Assembly: GCF_003369915.1 (NCBI RefSeq)
Contig: NC_046675.1
Span: 22,506,001-22,570,000, forward strand
Direction of reading: 5' to 3'
Source: Drosophila miranda
Lineage: Eukaryota; Arthropoda; Insecta; Diptera; Drosophilidae
DNA length: 64,000 nt
This document shows, piece after piece, positions 23,901-38,900 of the stretch. The position numbers and the translations under genes are program-made. The notes under the pieces were generated by a model. The model saw only the letters and a program-made list of their open reading frames with translations, was not told the DNA's origin and made no database searches. Within the stretch, counting starts at the first letter, position 1; every line of letters starts with the position of its first letter.

Positions 23901-26900
23901 GGCGCAAAACACGACGTACAAAGGCCGGCTTTTGCCCCAGGAAATTATTTAATCTAATTAGTTTATTAAGCCATGGTAAAGGGGCAAAAGCCCATTGAGG
24001 TAATACGTATAAAAACGAAGGAACGGAACTCATTAAACGGAAAGCCCCTTAAGTATACGAAAGACAGACCCTCAAGGATTCGTTCCACGACTTAAAAATA
24101 TCGGAATCAGTAGACGTCTTTAATTCGATTTTTATTATAATATTTTTACTTTTAAGAAGTTTATTTACTTAATATTCGTTTTATTTCTGTTTAAAATCAG
24201 TTTTATTCGATTGCTTATTATTTCTGATATATTTAAACTTTATTTCAATTTATTTCCTTTTAATTTGTAAAGTTTTACTCTTTATTTTCTTGTATTTTGA
24301 TTATTTTTAGTAGCCTTCCCAAATCCACATCCCTGGTTGATTCGTTTGTGACCGAAGCCACGTAAGTTTGTTGTTTGGTTTTCATTGTCACAGCTAAGAG
24401 TATAAGTATATTTCTAATTAAACCTAATTAGAAGTCATTATATGGGGACCCTATGCTATCAAACTATTAACCTTTTTGCAACTCACACAAAGAGTGGAAA
24501 AACTTTCTATGGCAGTCGTAAAATCATTAACACACAGAACAGCACAACTTTTGTGTGCAACACCCACTCGGGCTAACTAAGAGGCAAAACAAGAGGGGTG
24601 GGGGGGGGGGGGGCTTGGTGAGACCGCCAAAGGTTGCAAAAAGTTGGGGGCTAGAGACTAGCGTTCATAATCGCTAAAAGGAGGAAAGAAGTCAAATAAA
24701 AATTGCAATTTGGCGGCTGCTCTGGAACTTTAATTGCAGCAAAGTGGCCCTAACACACACACACACTCGTAAATGGAAATCCAGTGACACTTGAGGAGGA
24801 CCCACCTCCGCAATGACTCCTTTTTTGTGGCATAATTACATGCGTGGGCGAAAATCGCCGTGGGAAATCCGGCTCTCAAGTTTAATGGCGCGCCCACGTG
24901 TTGAGTGGAGCAGAGCCCTTTCCCCTCCTTTGATATTCATTTCAAGTTAATTCATCTCAATCAGCTTAAATATCAGACTAAATAATTCATTTGCATTTTC
25001 TGGGGCGTGTTCTCCTGCTTTTTGCGTATAATTAATGCGCATAAAATTCCTTTGCCTGGCATTTGGCACCTTTTTCGGCTCGCTCCTGTTTTATTTGAGC
25101 GCTCCAGAGAGCCCTTTGGCCAGTACGGCGTACGGCCTTCAGGGCCTACTGTATACTCGTTCCATTCAGCGCTTGATTGAGTGCGAACGAGCCCTGAGAC
25201 CGAAACCCCATGGCAACAATTGTCCCAAAAACTCAAAGCCCTGGGACGTTTATCATTTCAGGGATTGTCATTCCGACTGTCAGGAGAGTCCTGTTGGGGA
25301 AGTAGGGTCATCGCTGGCTATAAATAAATATTGTGCGTATATAACCCATGAGTTGGTCGCATGAAATGGTTGATCATTGGCAGGGCTCCCTTCTATTAAT
25401 AGGATTTTCCAATCAGAACTCGCACACAATCATTGGTTCGTGCGTTTGATTGGTCCCATATCCCATATCCCATATCCCATATCCATGCCCCATTGTGTTT
25501 TTCCCTGGTTGAAAACCGCAAATCAAAGAAAAAAAGTGTTGGGTTTGTTTAACATGAAAGAGCCTTGGCATGTCCTTGAAAAAACTGTTAGTGGTAGAGA
25601 GAGAAGGAATGTAAAATGGGATCTTTGCTTGGGCTGAAATGTGGGAAAGCGAAATGTATTTTTAATTGAATTATTGCTATGGAAGCTCCTGGGAAATATC
25701 AATTTGCTCTTCAATTAGTCCTGGAATAATACTCCATCAATCACAGGGAAACTGAAGGCTGGACTTTAAACTGTTCCATTTGCTAGCCTTAGGAACTGTC
25801 CGACTCTTACAAGAACCACATGTGCCACAGAAGCTGTGTCTTCTATGGCCATTCGAAATGACAATACTCTTTGTTTTCCTTGGGAGGACACAGCCCGTGA
25901 CGAGGCCACCGCAGGTGTGGGAAACGAAAGCGAAATGGCCTTTAAACGGAAACAGAAGCAGAGTCTACCTGTCGGTTTCACCTGTCATTCGCAGGCAGGG
26001 GCTCTTTCACTGTCCTTTCTGTTGATTTTATTTTCGGACTGCAAAGCAAAGTTTCAGCTCAATTAACCTTGTACATCTTCATTATACTTTTTGCAGGAGT
26101 TCTAGCATAGAGTGGAGACAGAGATTGATTTTGCTTAAATTATGCCAGAATTATCCCACAAGTAGACTAGAGATTTGGAGGCAAAGCCCCCGCAGACTAT
26201 ATCCTTTGGTATTCTTAATTTCTATATAGAAATTCCTACCCTCAAGTATTGCGCACAATTTTCTTTGATGATTATGTTTTTCTTTGGGTATAATTTTTGC
26301 CGCTTATCGTTGTCGTTCCTTCGAATGGGCATGGGGCTTAGATGATCGTTTCCTTTAATGTCGGTGGGTACACAGCCAGCCATTAGGCGGCAATCATATT
26401 AAGTGTTCTAAGAGGAGAGTTGGGTGGGTGGCTCTTAATTATCCCAGCAGGATTATGTCCAAAAAGGTGCCAGCTACTGTAAAGGGTCCACAAATGGAGT
26501 TGTTTAGCCAACTCTAGGGCTCTGCTCTGTAATTATCCCCCCTAAACAAGCTCAGTCTTAAGGTCAGATTTTATAATCAGCTTAAAGTTGGGCGTAAGCG
26601 GCTGTGCCACTGAATTATCAATCGGGTAAGCCGTGACCCTTGAACTGATTGGGCTTTATGCCAATCCCTCAATCTCAGCTTTCGGCCAGTGCGGTTCATC
26701 AATTCACGCTTTGAATAATTAATACCCGACATTTTGGCTTTGTTTTTGCTGCCACTTGGGCGCCGTTTGTCATGAATATTTGATACCCTGAGTACCCACA
26801 TATATCCTCGCTTTAATTGAAACAACAAAAGCCAAATAAACAACACACAAAACAAATAACGAATCGAGGGGGTGTAATGTGTTGCAAAAATAGAAATCTG

Positions 26901-29900
26901 CTGCACAGAAAAAGTCGAATGGCATTTCATATCCTTTTTCTGTATGCGTGCCCAACCAACACACAGGGAAAGGTGGTGGCAGCATCTCCTTTCTTTTTCT
27001 GCTTTTTTCTGGGTGTCTCTAGAGGCATTGAATATTGCACTAGGTGCATGTAATATCCGTCCTTCCTAGAAAACACAGTCCTTCCCCTTCATCGATTAGG
27101 CTGTGTGTGGGTCGTTGTTTGAGCCCCAAGACTTAGAGGGCTATATCAGCAAAGGCATCTCAATGCGAGTACTGGCTCGTACAGTAAGGCAACGGTTAAG
27201 CCGGATTTTTTCTGATTTTATTTAGTGTTAAGTGCGCTGTCGGATAATTATAAAAAAGTCTAAGTTTATTCAATCACCGCCATTCTTTAGGCAGGGGTGT
27301 TCAAGTGCTGCTTTCAATCTATAGGATATATGTATACATGTATTTAAGGATTCCCCCTTTCAAAGGTATGTTTCCTTCCATCCTCCAAGTCACAGAAACT
27401 TTTTTTCAGACCTGTTTCCTTACAATTTTAATCAGTTACCTTAATCTATAAAGGCTTGAGTTCCTTGTCAAAGTACATACCTGAATGGTCTCTTGTTTAT
27501 ACATTATTTACCTGATTTACTTAGCTGTCGAATCAGTGTGGCACAGAATTATCTCTCCATTATATATCTCCAAAAGTTTTGGGTCTTCGCAGTCCCAATA
27601 TTTTGCTCATATCGGCAGATGAACGAATCGAGTGTTCAGCGGTCTTTTCCCCTAGTATTCTGTAAATATTCTAAAGAACCCACCAAAAAATCACAACATT
27701 CCATGGCCTTAAAAAACAAAAGAATTTGAACATTTAAGCCATAAAAAAAAACTAACTGTTAAACAGAAACAATCTGATTTTAACGAATTTAACGAGACCA
27801 TGTGTATGGGAGAGACGGGCCACCATTTTCCTACTGCATTTTGTCCGTTTTTAGTTGAGAAAGACAACTTTGATGTTTCTGCGGTTCTTGCGCTGGGGAT
27901 GCGGTGGAAGATGAGCGTTAAAGGACCTGTAGTACTTCCATATATACATATGTGCAGATCTGTGCACTGACCAAATAATAATCGAAGGGAGCCCGGCACA
28001 GGGGGCAGTTTCTGTTGGCGCACTCGTAGTAGCAGCGGTGCAGGCAGCGCCGGCAGAAGGAATGCTTACATGGCGTCTGCACCCGGCAGCGCATCCTGCA
28101 CAGGCAGACGGTACATCGATCCCTTTCTGCTGGCATCTTTCTTTTTAATTTTGAACGAAACTATTTTTTAACAGAAAATTACGATTATACAAAATTTTGT
28201 TTGCTTTATTTTGCGTTCGTATCCCAACGATCCTAGACTCTAGACTGAATGACAAGTGTTCGATGTGAGCACACTCTGAAGTATATTCAAAAGGCATCTC
28301 TGGCAGGATTTGGAGCAGAGACTCGAGCACAGTCGAGTGTGTCTCGTGGCCTATGGGCCTTCTGCTGTTTACCTGCTTGCCGGTAATTTGTCAAATGTGG
28401 ATTTTTCTTGGCGCCTTGGCTGTTGCGCCACTCTCTCTCTCTCTCTCTCCCTCTGGCAGGGAGTGGGTTGTTTGAAGAGTTTTTGGCGAAAGTATCACTT
28501 TCAGAAGGTTCTAGCTTCCTTTGTACTCATGTATCTGCCCTCGTTGAGGGCCTGCCATTAGGGCTCTGCTCTGCTGATGAAAATGATGATGGTGGAAATT
28601 CTCTGTTACCGAAAACGGAAGCTCAGCAGGTGTTCCTTCTCTCTTTCTCTCTGGCCATCGCCAGGGTATCATTTATTTTGCGCCTTATACACGCATTTAG
28701 CTTTATTTCATTTTATTTTCCCCGCCTCGTCGCACGTCGCAAAAGCAAATGTAATAAATTTCCTATAAGCATTATCTTTAAACACAGGGCCATTGTGTAG
28801 GTCTTACGCAGGCGGGGATCAACCTGACAACGGAACGCACTGCTAACGCTGTTGCCATGCGGCTTAGTTATTGGCCCTTCAACATGAGGCAAGGGCATGG
28901 GCAGGAGTATGGCGTGTCACATTTCGATTGAGCCCCTTTGAAATGGGAGAAATCACAGCAGGGCTTCTCGGGGGCTCCCGAGGGGCACGGGAGTACCTTC
29001 CAATTAAATTCTTTCACTATTCAAATGTGCAAAAACTCACACTCCACTGAAGCCCAACAAAAACAAAGAGATAAAGAGAGGAAAAGGAGTAACAGCAACC
29101 AGCAACAGTTGACGCCATTCTCTAAGCTGACAATGCAATTTTCGCATCAGAGCATCCCCTCCTCCTCCCCCAAAAAAACAGAGGCGGAATGGGGGTGTCA
29201 AGCTTTGTCACTTGCAACCGAAACCAAACCCATTCCCTGTCTGTAGTGCTACTTTTACTGCCAGCCTTGCAACATTTTGCCATTCTCCATTCCCCATTGG
29301 CAGTTGCAGTTGCAATTTCAGTTGTCGTCGTGCCGCCCCCTGCCACAAAACTCTAGACCTCCGAAGCATTTGCTTCCTGCACAGGCTGCAATTTACATAA
29401 GTGCTATGTGTGTGTGGCATGTTGTTTTGTCATTCACTTTTCGTCCCTTTTTATGTGAAGGGTGTCATACCACGTTTCCCTCCCCCCCCACTACAATGTT
29501 TTGCCTTACAAAAGAATAGCGACAAAATATGTAAAGTCCCAGTAAATAGATTCAATAAAGGTAGAAATTTCACTGCGAAAAAGAAAGCAATTCTAAGAAA
29601 ATGCAGCTGGAAATAAAAAAAAGAAATTCTAAGAAAAAGCCACGAAATGGGAAAAGCGAAATGGTAGTACAAGCAGCTTCTTTCGTCGGCTGGAAAGCGG
29701 ATCAGAAAGTTTTATTTACTCAAATGTCTGTCAGAAGTTAACCAGCAGTTAAAAGAGCATGTCCTGGCACTGAGGCTTATCTGCCAGTTAAATTTAACAG
29801 GCTCAAATATAACTAGCAGTTAAAATTTAGAGTAAATTTCAACATTCACGGCATGTATGCGGCAGTTAAGGCTTTCTTCGCGTCATCCAATGGGGAAAAC

Positions 29901-32900
29901 TCTCTGCCGGAACACTTTTAAAGCTGTCTTTAATCCTGGCAGCTATTAAACTCCACAAGCTCCCTCCCACTATAAAAGCTGGCTTGTGTCTATTAAATGG
30001 CAAAGTCCTGAGTCTCTGTTTACACCACAGCTAGCTGACAGACAGCTGCTAGCCTTGGATATCGATCTTATAAAACTGCATATATACATAGTTTCCATAA
30101 TACATAAAGACCTTAAAGCTATTCCCCCAAAACGCCTGCCCTTTTTACAGGGGAAGCCCCTGCATCACATGGCAATTATCATTTGCATTTGCATTCATTA
30201 TTTGGGTTTTTCAATGGATGGAAAAAAACCAATCTGAATAAAGAAATGTAGCAATAATTAATATTTTTGTTGTTTTTGCTGGTGTAAACGAAACCCTTTG
30301 GATTTATGATGGAGATGTCTGGAGGATTGAGGCCACTCTCTGCAGGGGAAAAACTCAATTTGTTTTTACACATTTTCTTGGTCTCGACCTCCGACCTCCG
30401 GGTATTGGTCTGGCATTGCGGGCTGTCGTATTTCTTGTTCTCTACGAGTTGCGTTTGCCGCAGCATTTGCCCCCAAACTTTTATAATTAAAACTTTTCAC
30501 TCTCTGGCACAAACAAAAAATCACAAGAGAGAAAGAAAAAACCCGAACATGAAAGCAGAAAAGTCAATTTTTTTTTAGAGAAAACATGCGTGGAAAATTA
30601 TGAACTTGGATGGAAATTTATGATTTTTATTGGGAAAGTTATAGACATACGAAAGAAGGAAAAGTAATTCGTATAATTCCAGAGAGCTCGGTCTTTAAGA
30701 AGCAGACTACCAGCCCCCCATCCCATCAATGGAACCACTTATCGGGCTGCTCTGCCACTAAGTTATGCACGGCCCCAAATGGGTATCCATGGACCCATAA
30801 ATAAAACCGGAAAAACCGGGAAAACTGTTGCCGCCTGACAGGCCAAACAAAATTGCGTAAAAGCCTGCGCTCCTTGGCTCCCCAACAGTCCGAGACGAAG
30901 GCATAAATCACTAAAAGAGCAGGAAGGGGAAGCGACTAGCTTGGAGCTTGGAGGCTGGCCAATTGGCGACTAGCTAATGCTAATGATAAGCTCCATGTAT
31001 AGCGATAGTCAATTGACAAACGATATGCACTGAGAAAAACTCTTAAATATTGCAACAATATTTGATTCTCTCTCCTTGGGGCATGGACTTCAGGCTTAAG
31101 ACTTTAAAAATGCAGAAACTCCATTCTGCTTGTCCATTTTCCATGCAGTGTATATACATGGCAACGTCCTCCTCTCATTGCGCATCGCGTTGGCTTCCTA
31201 ATTGGAGCGTGTGCCCACATGGCGTATGCTTGATATGGCCAGACATACTGTTTGCTGCTTTAATCTCTTGACCCCAATTCGCTTCAATTTGATTTTCCAC
31301 CACAATTAAGTGCAGTCCTCTGAAATTTAATGGTTTTTTTTTTTTTTTTTGCTAGAATTTAATTCGATTTGCGCAGCCATTTTTTCGTTCCGCTCCTTGA
31401 CGCATGAGTGAGCACTTGTCACGCGGCATGTGCCCCGCACGGAGAGTGCCTGGACTCCTGTGGCCTTGCCTTGTCATATAATGAAGCATAATGCATATAC
31501 TATAGATACACACAGATATTCGTATCGATGAAGCGGCATTACGGCCGGAGTGCCATCACAAAGAGCCATAAGAGGACGAAGTCCTTTGCTTGTCATTGTG
31601 TGAATTTTATTTCATTTCCTTTTTTCTGTATGCGTGTTGTGCATCATCATCATCTCCTGCCCCATGCCCAACCAGTACATGGAGAGCGATGGTGGCGGCA
31701 TGTCCTTTCTTTTCCTCCTTTTCTGCTAGATGCCACCACAGGGACCACAGAGCATTCAGTATTGCACTATGTGCATGGAATAACCGAGCACATGACCAAA
31801 GAGAAAAAATAAATAGAATCCCCCTCATCGATTGGCTTGTATGTGTGTGCCCCACGACTTAAGGGGCTTTATCAGCAAATGCGTCTCAATGCGAGTACTG
31901 GCTCGTACAGTAAGGCAAAAGTTAAGCCGCCTTTTGCTGATTCTATGCAGTGTTATTTAAACTACCATATGCATAATGAATTTCGGAACATTTCACACCT
32001 CATTTTTGAAGTAGATTAATAAAGCCCGAGTCTTCTATTGGGTCTATTGTACGGCATAAATAGACCAGCTGGATTTCGAGAATTTTCGATAAGAAAGGCT
32101 CCTCCAACCGCCTACAGACTTTCCAAGACTCCGGACCCGTCTCATTCAAATTTTAATCATTTACTTTAATCTATAAAGGCCGTAGTTTCTTGTCCAAGTA
32201 CATATTTATTTATCCTATTTATCCTTTATTCTGCTAACTGCTAACTTTAAAATCAAAGAATTTTCAACTACATTAAACCATAAAAAAACCAAACACATAA
32301 ACAAAAGTAACTGATTTTGACGAGACATCAAAATTGTATATGGGAGAGAGGGCCACCTTTGGCAAGCTGCTTGTTTTTTATTTTTTCCTCTAGGAAGACA
32401 ACTTTTATGCATTTGCGGTGCTTGCGCTGGGGATTAGATGAGAGATGAGCGTTGGAGGATCTGACGTTGTATTTTAAATAGATCTGTGTACTCACAAAAC
32501 AGTATTCAAAGGGAGCACGGCACAGGGGGCAATGTTTACAAGGTATCTGCACCTGGTAGCGCATCCTGCACAGGTCCTCCTTTTCTGCTGGCATCGTTTC
32601 GCTTAAGTTTGGAATTGAAATATTTCTAATAATTACGAACGTTTCCCAACGATTCAAGACTTGTGAATGAAGACTTCGACGCAAGTATACTTTGAAGTAT
32701 ATATGTATGCTCGTAATATATTCGAAAGATCTCAAGCAGGAATTGGAGCAGAAACTCGAGCATAGGCGAGTGTGTCACGTATCCTATGTGCCTGTCAGTG
32801 GGATTTATATTTATGACAGTGTGAAAAAAATTACTCAATAAATCGGGCTTGAGCACTGACGGGGGGACTCTCATGTACAGTACAGGGTGTCTTCTGCGAA

Positions 32901-35900
32901 AACGGGTTCGAAATGGAACGAGAATCACTCGTTGCCTATTTATGGAATACAGGGTAGCCTGTAATACAGGGTGTTTCCAGTTGAGGAGAAAACATAGAAG
33001 CTTTTAGAGAGTTCATAAGCAAATATACCCATAGATGATGCCATTCCTCAGGAGAGAAAAGAATAAAATCCCTTCCGATGTTACCCTGTACATATTTTAT
33101 TATCTTCTTATATATGTAAGTTCGAGTATATTTTTAACGTGTGAGTGTGTGGGTGTGGGTGTGTGGTTGTGGCTGACATGTTGAGGCGTCTGCTTATTGT
33201 TTGACATAATACATTATAGATTTTTATCAGGCCCTCAGCAACAGCCACCCACAGCCACATGCACACACTCATGCATTGAATATTGTCAAATTAGGGCAAA
33301 GATTGATTGTCATTTTGTCAGTCAGTCACTCAATCAAGGACCTCCCACTAATGCTCTCTTCTCTTTTGTCTCTCTCTCTCTCTCTATCCCTCTCTCTATA
33401 GCGGATGGCTGGGAAGCGCCAAGGGTTGGCTGGGCAACGCCTCGATACCATCGATGCCAGCCATGCCGGCGATGCCATCGATGCCGTCGATGCCAGCCAT
33501 GCCAGCGATGCCGTCGATACCATCGATCCCGGGACTACGAAAGACCGGCGGTGCCGACGGGGCCGAGGGCGCTGAGGGTGCCGTGGAGGGTGGTGGCGGC
33601 GCCGCAGCCGGATCCGGAGCCGTGAGTGGTGCCGAGGATGACGACAAGTCGAGGTATATTAGGTATGGGTGCCAGCTTAACAATGACGGAATTATATACT
33701 CAGCAGAGCCGCAGAAACCAAACTAAGAAAAAAAAAATAATAATACAAAATACCAAAAATATAATGAAAATGAGAGTCGCGTTTGTATTTTAGTTCCTTG
33801 GTCCGTACCTTGGTTAACCTCCGGTTAAGCCTTCCCCCAGCCACCACAAGTTTTTTAGCCTTTTGTTAAAGTTTTTCCCTTTTGCCTTTTGTTTGAAGTC
33901 TTTGACTGAAAGTTTTTCCCCCTCCTCCTCTTCCTCCTCCTTCCCCCTACCCCAAAAAAGAATATGAGAAGACCCACAGCAGAAGCTGGAAGTTTTCTTT
34001 GGTTTTGCCTCAACCATTACAATAGTTTGCCTCTAACCAACCGTTGAGATGCCATGCCTCCTGCCACACAGTTTACTTGAATACTAACCAAAAACCACTC
34101 TTAAACTATATACTAACTAACTATTTACTACTCTTTGCCTATAACCATATCCAATGAGAATATATGTACCTGCTCTCTCGAACATTTAGTTTGCAGATAC
34201 TATTGTTGCGCATTTTTCACTCTTAACCAAAATATATTTACAATTATAATTGCATATTTAGTTAAAGCCACACGATTTCTCTTCTTCTGCTGATTCAAAG
34301 TAACACTTTTTCACCTTTAAATAACTTTCTGTACAAATCGAAATACTACTCCCTCTCTATCTCTCTCTCTCTGTCTCTGTCTCTCTATAAAACCCTTACT
34401 CGTATCTATCCCCATCTCCTATACAATACCACACACTACTAAATGAAACTGTTTTAAACGTTTTAGTATGTATAATAACAAGTGGAAAGTCCAATTGAAA
34501 ATTGAAAAGCATTAAAAGACCTACAAATTGGCTTAAGACATTCAACAAAATTATGTTCCTTTACACAAATGTTGGCAAAATAGGGGTACAGTATCTGGTT
34601 ATGATTTCACAATCTTAAGATCTTATTTCCAAAGATTTTATTACCAATTTTTGAAGAATTTGAAAGTAATTGTAGTAGAAACCTATAATATATCCTAAAT
34701 ATATCAGAAAAGATACCTTTAAAAAGTTGGAATACAATCGAGAGGACTCCTCAAGAGGCCCCTAAACTTATGCCTATAGATAATAGAGCGGTTATTTATG
34801 ATGCTCCAGAACGTATAAGGATTATAAGTACCTATTCTAGTTCTTTGGTACGATATAAAACATAACCAGCTACTTGACCCATTTCAAACCCATCCCCATT
34901 TAAAGGTAAGTTCTATAACCAACTCGTAAACGAACACAATTTTGTGAAAATTAAATAGCTTCAAGCCAGCATTCAATCATTTCATTCAGATCATGATCAA
35001 GTACAATTCTCATATGGCTAGGTATACTATACATATCTGTAGTACACAACACATTAACCCATACAACATACATAAAGCCAGTCCCATCTCTATTTTTCTC
35101 GTATAATTTCAAAACATTTCATTTCGTTTGATTTTTTTGTGTGTCTGGGTGTGTGTGTGTGTGTGTGTGTGTGACGCGTCCAAAGAAGAAAGGATAAAAG
35201 GATAATATTTAACTATCATTTGTCGACTTTTGATAATTGCCCAAAGTATCAGATTCCATCATTATTGAGCGGCCCATCAAAACCAGGTCAAGGAGAACCA
35301 AATCAAAACCAAATCCACAAAATATATCTGGAACAAATGTCCTATGGCTACCCATCAGTACCGTACAGTAGATAAGAACAAAAAAAAACCCTCAAGCTCA
35401 AGCCTAATTGTTGTTGGTAGTTGTTTATCATTGTCATTATTCCGATCATAATCCGTATCATTATCATTGTGCCTCCTATATTGAGTGCTTGAGTGCTCTC
35501 ATTTCGCTGTGTTGTTGTTTAGCTCTCTCTCTCTCTCTCTCTCTCATCCGTATCCTTTATCCTCTGTGTATCATTTTTGTGTACCCATACCTGTACCCCT
35601 TTTATCATTTGCACCTCTGTTCTCTTCGGACTTGTTTCTGTGTAGCCGCTAAAGCCTATCCTTTTGGGCCAACTCTTTGAGCCACTCTCCTCCTCTATGT
35701 CCTTCTCCTCTCCCTTCTCTCTCTCTCTCTCTGTTTGTGTGCTCGCTCTGCACTTGAATGTCGCTCTAAAATGGAAAATGATGATGCTGCTAGTTAGTCG
35801 TTGCATGCCTTCTTTTAGTGCGCTCCGTCAGGGGCTCTAAAACTCTCTTTCTATGTTTTATTTTCATAAATTTATGTTCCACTTTTGTTTCTCTTCTGTT

Positions 35901-38900
35901 TCCCCCTTTGCATCATTCATTTGGACATCCTTCATGACATTTTGCATTCACAAATCAAAAATATCAAGTAAATACATAAAATATGAAAATATCTGTGTGT
36001 AAAAAAGGCATAATGAAGACGTGTAAATACACATAAACGTTATAGATGTTGGACATTTTTTTTTTTAATATAATACCAGTCAAAATAATATCAAAATGCA
36101 GAACCCTTTGAGGAGACTCCAAAGATTCCTGTAAAACATTCAAATTTGAGATTCTTCAGATTCAATTTATTGACTTTCTTGATTTGTCCCGCTGATCCCG
36201 TACGATTCTGCAAAGCGATGATTTTCGTTGCTACTTGATTCGGATCCTACTCCCAATCCATTGGGATTCTTAGACAGTAAGCTAGAAGTACTTCAGAAGT
36301 TCTCTATACGATGCTTCAGTGCTACCATTTTTAAAACTCAAGGACCTCGGAAGACTTTCATGATTTATATTGGAAATAAAACTTCTGCATTCCTGAACTA
36401 GCAACGTATTGATGCTAATTTTAATCTTATTAAAGATCTCATTCATAGAAAAACCCTGAACTAATATCAAAAATCTATTGAGCAAGAAAACAAATCAGAA
36501 ATAAATAGACATAGTTCCGATGACCAGAGAGACAGAATCCCAAACCCAAGATGAATATTTTTCTTAAAAGCATGTTTTTCTTCTCCTTGCCTTCTTTTTC
36601 AAATAATAATTTTCCTACTATTTACTAAGATTATAGCATTTAACTTTTATCGCGAATTTCTAGTATTAAGTTTTGTAGTTAAAAATTGGTTTGCTGCCTG
36701 CCTGCTGCATGAAATGCGTATATCTAGAATTATTCCTATAAAATATAGTATATGACGCCACAACCATGACTTTCGCTTATGTATTGAAAAACGCAACTAA
36801 TATAAATTTTCGCCCTCTTTTTCTTCCCCCCAAACGCACGAAAAATTGTATAATTACAGTGCCACAGAGGGCGCCGACTCGCATCCAGCATCGGGCGGCG
36901 GAACGCCCACTGGCGATGAGGGTCAAATTGGACAGGGTAAGGGCGATGAAGTCAAAAGTACGTGTCACACTTTGATTGGTAACAAAAAACAACAACAATT
37001 CTACTAAATGTCGAATCAATGTCGAATGAAATGAGAAAGATATAATCGAAAGCGAAAGTCGAGTGCCGAAGTTGCCAATTCAAAAAGTTAATGATAGAAA
37101 AGCGGTGACAGGTTACTAATTCAAGAGTTATTTGTAGCATAAAATAATCCCTAGCTCAACTTTGAACCCCCTCAATCCCTCAATCTGTTCTTCTGTTCGA
37201 ACCGAAGTACAAAACCCTTGAACGAAACGTTTACTTTGTAGTTTAGTTTAGTTAGTTGCAACCCCATTTAGTTGAAGATACTAATTGATATCAGATGAAC
37301 CATTAGCTAACCTTCGATCTGCTTTGAATCACTTTCGAATCTCGTTCCAATAGTTACCACAAAAGTAACACAACAGGCCAAACACTTTGGCTCCTTCTTG
37401 TCATCGGCCATCAGCAAGGCTGGCAGCAAAATCAAGGAAACAGTCAAGGATAATGTGAGTAGAATTATGATCCTTACAATTTAAATTTCTAATTATGAAT
37501 CTCCCCCATTCCCAGACTATTCTCGATTCATTCAACAAAGAGCAGGAGGCCTTCATCAAGGGCCAGGGCGGTGCTGGCAATGGTGCTGCCCCCTGGATTG
37601 GACATGCCAACGAGGCCAAGATCAAGGAGGAGATATTGGGTCTGGCCCAGGATCGTCGCAACTTTGTACGCGCCCCGCCCGCTGGCGTGGACTTTGAGTT
37701 CAGCTATGACACCGCCTATCCCACGGCCATAGCCATTATGGCCGAGGACAAGGCGCTCGAAACGATGCGATTCGAGTTGGTGCCCAAGATGTGAGCAGTA
37801 AACTCTTTAACCACAGAAATTCCCCACTAATTCTGTACATTTTCTTACTTTGGATTAGCATCACTGAGGAGAACTTCTGGCGGAACTATTTCTACCGCGT
37901 CTCACTGATCATCCAGGCCGCCGAGCTGGGAACTCTGGGCGCCGATGGTGTGGGTCAGGCCTCCAGCGGTGAAGATGGTAAGTCAGCCCCAGCTCCTTGT
38001 TCCTTCCTTCTGCGGGTGGAGATATCGAACAATGATATATGTATAGGATCAAAACAGGATACAACAGACTCTCTATCCACCTCTCGCTCTCTCTCTATGA
38101 ATCTCTCGCTCACAAAACACACACTCGTTACTCGTTACTCGCGCGCTCTCTCCTCTATCTCTATCTATCTATCTATCTTGTATCTGTATCTGTATCTATC
38201 TACCCACCTACCTCTCTATCTTCTATCTAAGTCTAAGTCTTTCAGTTATTTATTTGGTTCACCTTAGCCACACGCGCCTGTTTCGTTTATGATTTGTCTC
38301 TTAGTCCTTTTTCACACACGCTAGCTAACCAAAAAGTTTTCCGTTCTCTATAAATCTCTCTGTATCTCTCTCTTACTATCTCTTCGAGTCTCCCAAAAAC
38401 TACTATCGTAACTTCTTGGCTAGCGTCTGTACTACACCGCCTCCAGAGTATGCTCAAATTTTTTAGTTGAACTTTAACGATCGATCCTCTTTGATTTGTA
38501 TTTGACCTTCCACCACCTGCACTTGGCTTGTGTCGTCAGCGATTCGAGCTTTTTCGGTTCTATCTAGCACTTTTCCCCAAAACGCTCATCCTGTCAATCG
38601 CGATCCTCTCGAATCTCAGCCGCCCAGCGCCTCACCTCAACTCGACTTCCTTATCATTTAATTATATTTCTTTTTAATTTAATTTGTATTTTATGATTTT
38701 CAAACACGAAATTACAATTACACGAAAATCAAACGAAATTGTTCCACTCAACCTCTGTCAAACGATCAGCCAAAGAAGTGGCCCTGAAAACTGAAAACAC
38801 AACCAAGACTGTCGCCAGCCCCGTGAAGGGGGAGGCTCCTTTGAGCACCAAGGCCATTGCCGAACAGCCCAAGGCCGTGATAGAGCCCGAAGCCAAAGAG

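Noticed and set aside
32880-32975. ACAGGGT triplet repeats as a transposon end
   Set aside because: Only three short, irregularly spaced words with no terminal inverted repeat or target-site duplication.
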